The notes under the pieces: generated by a model
Told to the model about the DNA's origin: nothing
What the model saw: the letters and a program-made list of their open reading frames with translations, nothing else
The model's database searches: none
Made by a program: the position numbers and the translations under genes
Origin: Odontesthes bonariensis
Taxonomy: Eukaryota > Chordata > Actinopteri > Atheriniformes > Atherinopsidae
DNA length: 64,000 nucleotides
Direction: 5' to 3'
Assembly (NCBI RefSeq): GCF_027942865.1
Contig: NC_134526.1
Span: forward strand, 21,867,784-21,931,783
Shown: piece after piece, positions 45,657 through 64,000 of the stretch
How the letters are laid out: each line of letters begins with the position of its first letter
How positions within the stretch are numbered: position 1 is the stretch's first letter

Positions 45657-47905
45657 ACAGGTGAGAAACGCACGGATAGAAAACTCCTATTTCTCCCTGC
45701 AGCAGTGTGAGTGGTTTGCATGAGCTCACACTAGGTCAGGTGCAGCAGTGGGTATATGAGACAACACACAAACACACACACACACACACTTACACCTGTT
45801 TCTAATGGAGCTGGTCCAGTTTGTGCAAACTTCAAAGAGTTGTTCTGTCTGAGCGTTGCATTCCATCAACAAACCCTCCACTCGGTCTTTGAGGAGCCAC
45901 AACTATTTGCATCCAGGCCCAACAGAACAAATTCAGTGTTTGATTCTGGAGCTCAGTCATTGGTCAGTACGCACTGTCTGTTAAACCAGCTCAGGGCTAC
46001 TTTGTGCAACCATCCAACTCCCCATTACAGTTCGAATGATCCAGCTTTCAGGTTGCAGCTCCACGAAACGGAGTAGTTATTACCTCGACCTTTGAGACTC
46101 CATAGATCAGTTTTTATGATGCATTGAGGAAGAGATGAGATTTCATCCTGGATAATCTGTGAAATAGGAGTTTTACCTGGTTTAAAAGAGGTGTCTGTTT
46201 ATTTGGCTGCATCTTAAATGAGGACAAGTCTGTCTGCTGCCACCCTTCTCAGCCAGTTAGATGTCACGTTTCCTTTATTTTCTTCTTTTAAACTCTCTGC
46301 TTCCCTCTTGTGGTACTACTGAGGAAAAAAAAAAACAGGCAACGCAATGCATTTATCTTTGTTTTTCTTTTTTTGTCTTCTGGGTTTTGTCAAAGCGTTC
46401 CAGGGAGGGGCTCGAGCGGTTCTGATGGACTGGATTTCAGTGCTGGACCACAAACATCTCCCATCAGCCCACCACGGAGCCCCCCCCACCAGCACTCTGC
46501 ACTCTCCTGTCAGCCTGGCACAAACTGGGAGGGGAAGTCTTCTGCAATTGCTCCCGCCGGATGAACAAACTCTCTTCCTGTAACCACTTTGGAAACATGA
46601 TGGCGCCTCCTACACGGAAAGCACAGGGTGGCGTCTGGAAGGCCTCGGAGTTGAAGATTCCAATTTCAGGAACTCAAGTGACGTTTTCTGCTCAGCCCAG
46701 AGACTGGCTCAGCTCCACGAGAGACCTACCATGTTGTTTTGTTGATAGTTCCTAATCCCCTCCCTCACAGTTCTGTGGCACGCTTGGCTCGGTGTTAAGT
46801 TCTTTTTTTTGTCGCACAGTTTGAACTGGAACCGGCTCTCCGAGCAGCTGTGATAGATTCTGTGTCACAACAGTCATGCGAACTACCCGTTTCCACGAGA
46901 CTTCAGAGGAGCGTTGTGGCGTTGGAAGGCAGAAAGAGTCGCAAATGAAGTATTTTTAACGAAAGCTGTAGCAGGTCGAAGTTTTGTGCATAAATCAACA
47001 AGAACATCATCCCCCCCCCAATTGATGGAAGAAGCTCTCTAACGGAGTGTCGTTAGTATTGAAGAAATAATTGAGCAATGGGACAATGAAGGTGTTTTAT
47101 ATCGCAGAGATCGTTGCTCTATGAAATGTTTCGTGTGCTTATTTTGGGGAAAGAGATGTTTTAATGAGAAATAGATTTTTGGGGATTTCACAACTAAAAG
47201 GGAACCAGCTGGGCAGGAGGAAGTAAAGGTGGTGCTCTTTTTCTTTCCTTTTTTAAATCTCTGCCATGTGTGACCTCATGTCGTCATCAGTCCTCTTTTA
47301 CAATAAGGAATCCTTGGAGTCAGGTTACCGTGGAAAAATAGTTTCTTTTTGTTATTTTCTGTAAGTATTCCACTGCGATTCAGAAATAAAGAGCGGATTA
47401 AGGTGAAGGAGAGGAAAGCTACGTCGTACTGATGTTAAAGTTTCGTCACCTCATGCAGAAGTCTGTTGACAGGACTCAGGGAAGTGTTGCAAGATGAGCA
47501 AAGTCAGTCTGAAAGTGTCGCGCGCTCTCGGCTTTGATCAGCAGTATTTTAAACGCCTTTTTAAAATGAAATAGTCTTACAGTATCTAGATGAGCGTTCA
47601 CAGAAGACAGGTTTATAACGGTAAGCCGACGATAGCTTCTCCATCCTCACGCTAAATTTAAAAGTACCTCATTTACAGATGTAGCTCAACAGTTAGGAAT
47701 CGCATTGGTTCGCTCTCTGGTGACACGTTTAACCTTTCATGCTGCGGCTGGCACCATTTAGCTTTTTTTCTTCTTCTTAAAACCCACAACTGAGATGAAT
47801 TTGTTTCTGTTGTCATTCAGTTTCACGTGTAGGAATTTATTAATGGTGTCATTTAGCATTTTGACTGAAGAATTGTGAATGTTAATAAAGTTTATTTACT
47901 CTCTA
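45657..47905 (+). other. llgl1: llgl1 3'UTR with probable intron
   Basis: Four nucleotides after the TGA the sequence reads ACAG then GTGAGA, a strong donor (45661). A pyrimidine-rich tract and AG at 46394-46395 (or 46402-46403) make a matching acceptor. The 3'UTR would then continue to about 47905, after AATAAA at 47884-47889. A junction this close to the stop would not be expected to trigger nonsense-mediated decay. The splice is inferred from sites only. Confidence 0.6.
47884..47889 (+). terminator. llgl1: AATAAA polyadenylation signal of llgl1
   Basis: Canonical hexamer in an AT-rich context (GTTAATAAAGTTTATT), about 2.2 kb after the stop and just before the opposing flii 3' end. Confidence 0.75.
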
Positions 47906-47974
47906 AAGACGTCGTCCCCCGTTCGGTTTGTACCTTCAGATGGATGGACGAAGAGGACCAGAGGAGGAAAAAAA

Positions 47975-49280
47975 AAGCCTGTGGTGTGACATTTTATTTT
48001 TATAGAAAATACATAAATAAAGCATCTGCAGGTGGCATCAGGAGCATGTGCACATATTCAAACACACACACACGGAAACAGGCGTGAAAAAAAACTTTGC
48101 AGCCAATTGTGAACACAGACATTTGTCTTGGACCAATGCCTGCACCCTACACAGGTCATGTGACCACAAGAAGCGCTGCAGTGATTTTCTAAGGTGACGC
48201 TGGTCCGACCAACAGCGGAACCAGACGTCCGATATGATCTCCCATTAACGCGCTTCGTTCCGAGAGGAAAGCAAAGACTTCAAACCTATAGAACTTTAAA
48301 AACAACGTTTGACACGATTACCGCAAACCTTTCTCGTCGCCCCCTGAAAATAAACATCTCCACGAGTTGAAACGCAGCCCGAGACGGAAGAAATAAAGAA
48401 TGATTCGACCTCCCGGGCTCTCCTGATTGCACATTTTTCTGTCCTGACATGTAAAACAAAGAAATCTGTCCCTCATCTAAAAACTTGCACGCTTTCTTTG
48501 GCCAAATACACTTTCTCGCGTCTAAAGAGGCTACTGTCTGAAGTATCTTCATGCGAGAAAGTGGTATAATTTGCAATCGGATCAGTAGAAAAAAAAAAAA
48601 AATGGTGATGAAACAGACAGTGGGGCTGAAGGGAAGACCCCGTTTAAGTGAAGGCGCAAAGGGCAGACACACATGAAAATATATACGTATAAACCGACAT
48701 TCTTCAGAAAACAATTACAGTGCCGTTTTCCGTTCAGTCCCTTAAAGATAAAAAGACGAGTACAAACTGTAAAATCAACGAGCTCCTGCCTCAAACTGCT
48801 TCCCTTTAAGCTGCGTGAATGGCACCGAGCGTTAAGGAGAGACTCCTCTGAAAACTAGCAACCATGCAGCACGAGCCAGGTGAAAGCAGCTAAACAGGTC
48901 GATATGTTGGGGGTGTGATATACCCTCCCTGGGTTTTTATAAATCCTCTGTGCACCTCAGACTCATTTCATCTCTAAACATAACTCTCTTCTCTCATTCG
49001 ACAGCAATATTCAGACTTGCTTTAAAAAAAAAAAAAAAAGGAAGTTTTACCATCTGTCTCAGACATACACCAGCCAGCCGCTCTTTTTTTTTTTTCTTTC
49101 CTAAACTTAAATGCGTCCAGGGTCGTTTCCGGCCGACCGGCAGAAACCTGCTGGTCAAAAAAAGGACGGAGGGGCGGAGTCTCGGGTAACGCTGGGACAG
49201 GCGGAGACATCTTATCTTATTGGTAGAAAACTACATGGCAGCACATTGATCTGATGAGCACGCGTGACTCGGTGTTCGGC
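47975..49280 (-). other. flii: flii 3'UTR
   Basis: Sequence downstream of the flii stop codon (49281-49283 on the + strand) to the candidate poly(A) signal. It includes poly-T/poly-A runs at 48588-48602 and 49022-49039. No coding sequence recognised. Whether a UTR intron exists was not resolved. Confidence 0.55.
47993..47998 (-). terminator. flii: AATAAA polyadenylation signal of flii (reverse strand)
   Basis: TTTATT on the + strand reads AATAAA on the - strand, about 1.28 kb downstream of the flii stop. Other TTTATT copies further away on the + strand are possible alternatives (48010-48020 also holds AATAAA-like sequence, but on the + strand). Confidence 0.55.
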
Positions 49281-62602
<13,322 letters not shown>

Positions 62603-63617
62603 TTCTGACTAGCTGATGTCAGCTGCTCAACCCTCAACTGACTATTTTGGTCTTAAGGGAGAGAGGGTTGTGGCTGGAAGACAACTCTTCTTTTTGTCAT
62701 TAAAGCGCGTGAACATCATCCTTTCTAGCACGTTACCGCCACCTTCTGACTCGGTTCGTCGTGTAAGAGCATAGTTAAGCCTGGAGGCGCCCTCCAGTGG
62801 TCATCGTGGATTTTACAACACACCCCGAGCGCGCTTGCGCTCATAGACATATATATTTTCTTTATGATGTCTATGGTTACACTGGGTAAAAAACACAAAA
62901 CTCAACAATACCGAAAACACAACAGTATTATTAACAATACAACAACTAAAAACTACACACAACACTTCCAAAAAAATAGATGTTTTGTTTGGTATCGTGA
63001 AATGTGTTTCATAATGTTTTTGTTCTTTGTACTTTTGCCGTGTATACGCCGTTTTGTTACGCTTTTTGAAATACTGTTTTTTTTTTTTTTTTTTGCTTTG
63101 TTGTGTTTCTACAATGTGTGTGTTTTACTTTACGGTGGCATTTTGTAACATTTTGGTTTTACATTCCGCCACCGTGAGCGTGTTTCTCTTTTTCTACAGA
63201 CTTGTCCCAAGCCCTCAAACAAATATGTTATGAAAGTGTAATAATATCGACGACGTAAAATACTCTCTTTGTGTGAACTGCCACACCGCTAATCATAGCT
63301 GAATAAACCCGTGACAACTTTGACTGACAACAAAGTCACCAGTAGTGAGCTGTTATCAAATTGTGTTAAGTCATTAGGACTGCTCGCGCGAAACCGGAAG
63401 AAATACAATTTACCTTCAAATTAAAGCTGATTGTTTGAAAAAGCGAGGTCTCGCTAATGCTTCTCAATAAGGTTTTGTCTTATTCTGAAAGCAAGGGAGG
63501 CGGAAGTTTCCCTTGTATTTAGACGCAATGACATCATCCGCCGACGTACATCTCTGCCGTTTAAAGGTCCGTAGTGTAGCTAGCTCCTCGAAAAACAAGT
63601 AATTGTTAGTCTAAATT
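62603..63617. promoter_or_regulatory. Divergent flii-desi1 intergenic promoter region
   Basis: About 1.0 kb separates two start codons on opposite strands, so both promoters must lie here or overlap. The ends near each gene are richer in CpG; the middle (62870-63130) is AT-rich with a T-run at 63077-63094. No TATA box was assigned. Confidence 0.6.
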
Positions 63618-63708
63618 ATGGACAAGAACACAACGCGATACAATGTCCAACTTTATATCTATGATTTGTCAAGAGGAATGGCTCGCAACCTCAGTCCTAT
63701 TATGTTAG
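63618..63708 (+). CDS. desi1: Desumoylating isopeptidase 1, first coding exon (gene continues outside window)
   Basis: ATG at 63618 opens [20 protein letters not shown] and continues [11 protein letters not shown], ending at a GTAAGT donor (63709). This matches the N terminus of DESI1 (PPPDE family cysteine isopeptidase that removes SUMO), including the YDLSxGxAR and LSPIMLG blocks. The catalytic His and Cys lie in later exons, outside the window. A duplicate fish paralogue (a or b) cannot be distinguished. Confidence 0.85.
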
Positions 63709-64000
63709 GTAAGTTGTCAGTATATATATAGAGAGAGAGCGATGCGGATTGGCCTTGGTGACAACGATGATAATATGGAATCTTGTACAATGTTAGCCTA
63801 TATAACTCAAACCGTTTGTTGTAAAGACCGACGTGACAACATTGAGTTAAGCTATTTAAATCTTGCCACGTTGGATTTATTCGTGCCTTAAATTAATGGA
63901 AAGACAAGACTAATGGGTTTCGTATGTCACAAGAAATGGTTCATAATGTGGGCTATAACCTCCTGTTTTGAACGACTGGAGCTCATTTGATGCCTTCTAT
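63709..64000 (+). other. desi1: desi1 intron 1, start only
   Basis: Sequence after the GTAAGT donor to the window end. A short TA/GA repeat lies at about 63721-63739. No exon was seen. Confidence 0.7.

Overview
This is vertebrate nuclear DNA, almost certainly from a teleost fish. It has split genes with GT-AG introns (many of 75-150 bp), dense CA/GT microsatellites, and fish-type repeats: Rex1-like and L1-like LINE pieces, tRNA-derived SINEs, a Tc1-like transposase relic, hAT elements and a TTAA-flanked palindromic element. All identifications were made by reading translations and splice sites by eye; no database search was run.

Layout. (1) Positions 3-16196, + strand: the 3' part of a myosin XV gene (myo15a). 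Thirty-one exon segments sum exactly to 1,175 codons plus a stop. They cover a Pro/Gln-rich linker, a FERM-F3-like block, an SH3 domain, the C-terminal MyTH4-FERM pair and a terminal ITLL PDZ ligand. (2) 17518-45656, + strand: complete llgl1 (lethal giant larvae 1), 23 coding exons, 1,064 aa, with a probable intron in its 3'UTR. (3) 49281-62602, - strand: complete flii (flightless I), 31 coding exons, 1,269 aa, leucine-rich repeats followed by gelsolin-like repeats. Its 3' end converges on llgl1, with the two poly(A) signals about 100 bp apart. (4) 63618 onward, + strand: first coding exon of desi1 (a PPPDE deSUMOylating isopeptidase), divergent from flii across about 1 kb.

The gene order and strands match the mammalian MYO15A-LLGL1-FLII block of human 17p11.2, but ALKBH5 is not between myo15a and llgl1 here, and desi1 takes the place next to flii.

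The accessory content is intronic. A nested transposon stack in a 4.2-kb myo15a intron holds a 920-bp near-perfect palindrome flanked by TTAA, inserted in a Tc1-like transposase relic. Five hAT-like elements have 8-bp target duplications that can be read directly (two perfect, two matching 7/8, one 6/8). The last long llgl1 intron carries a 1.9-kb TATG/GTGT minisatellite. A LINE with a long open reverse-transcriptase frame sits inside a hAT element in a flii intron. An L1-like 3' end with a poly(A) tail lies in another flii intron.

The genes share no pathway as an operon would. All four act at the cytoskeleton, cell cortex or in protein modification: MYO15 in stereocilia tips, LLGL1 in apicobasal polarity, FLII in actin remodelling and transcriptional co-activation, DESI1 in SUMO removal.
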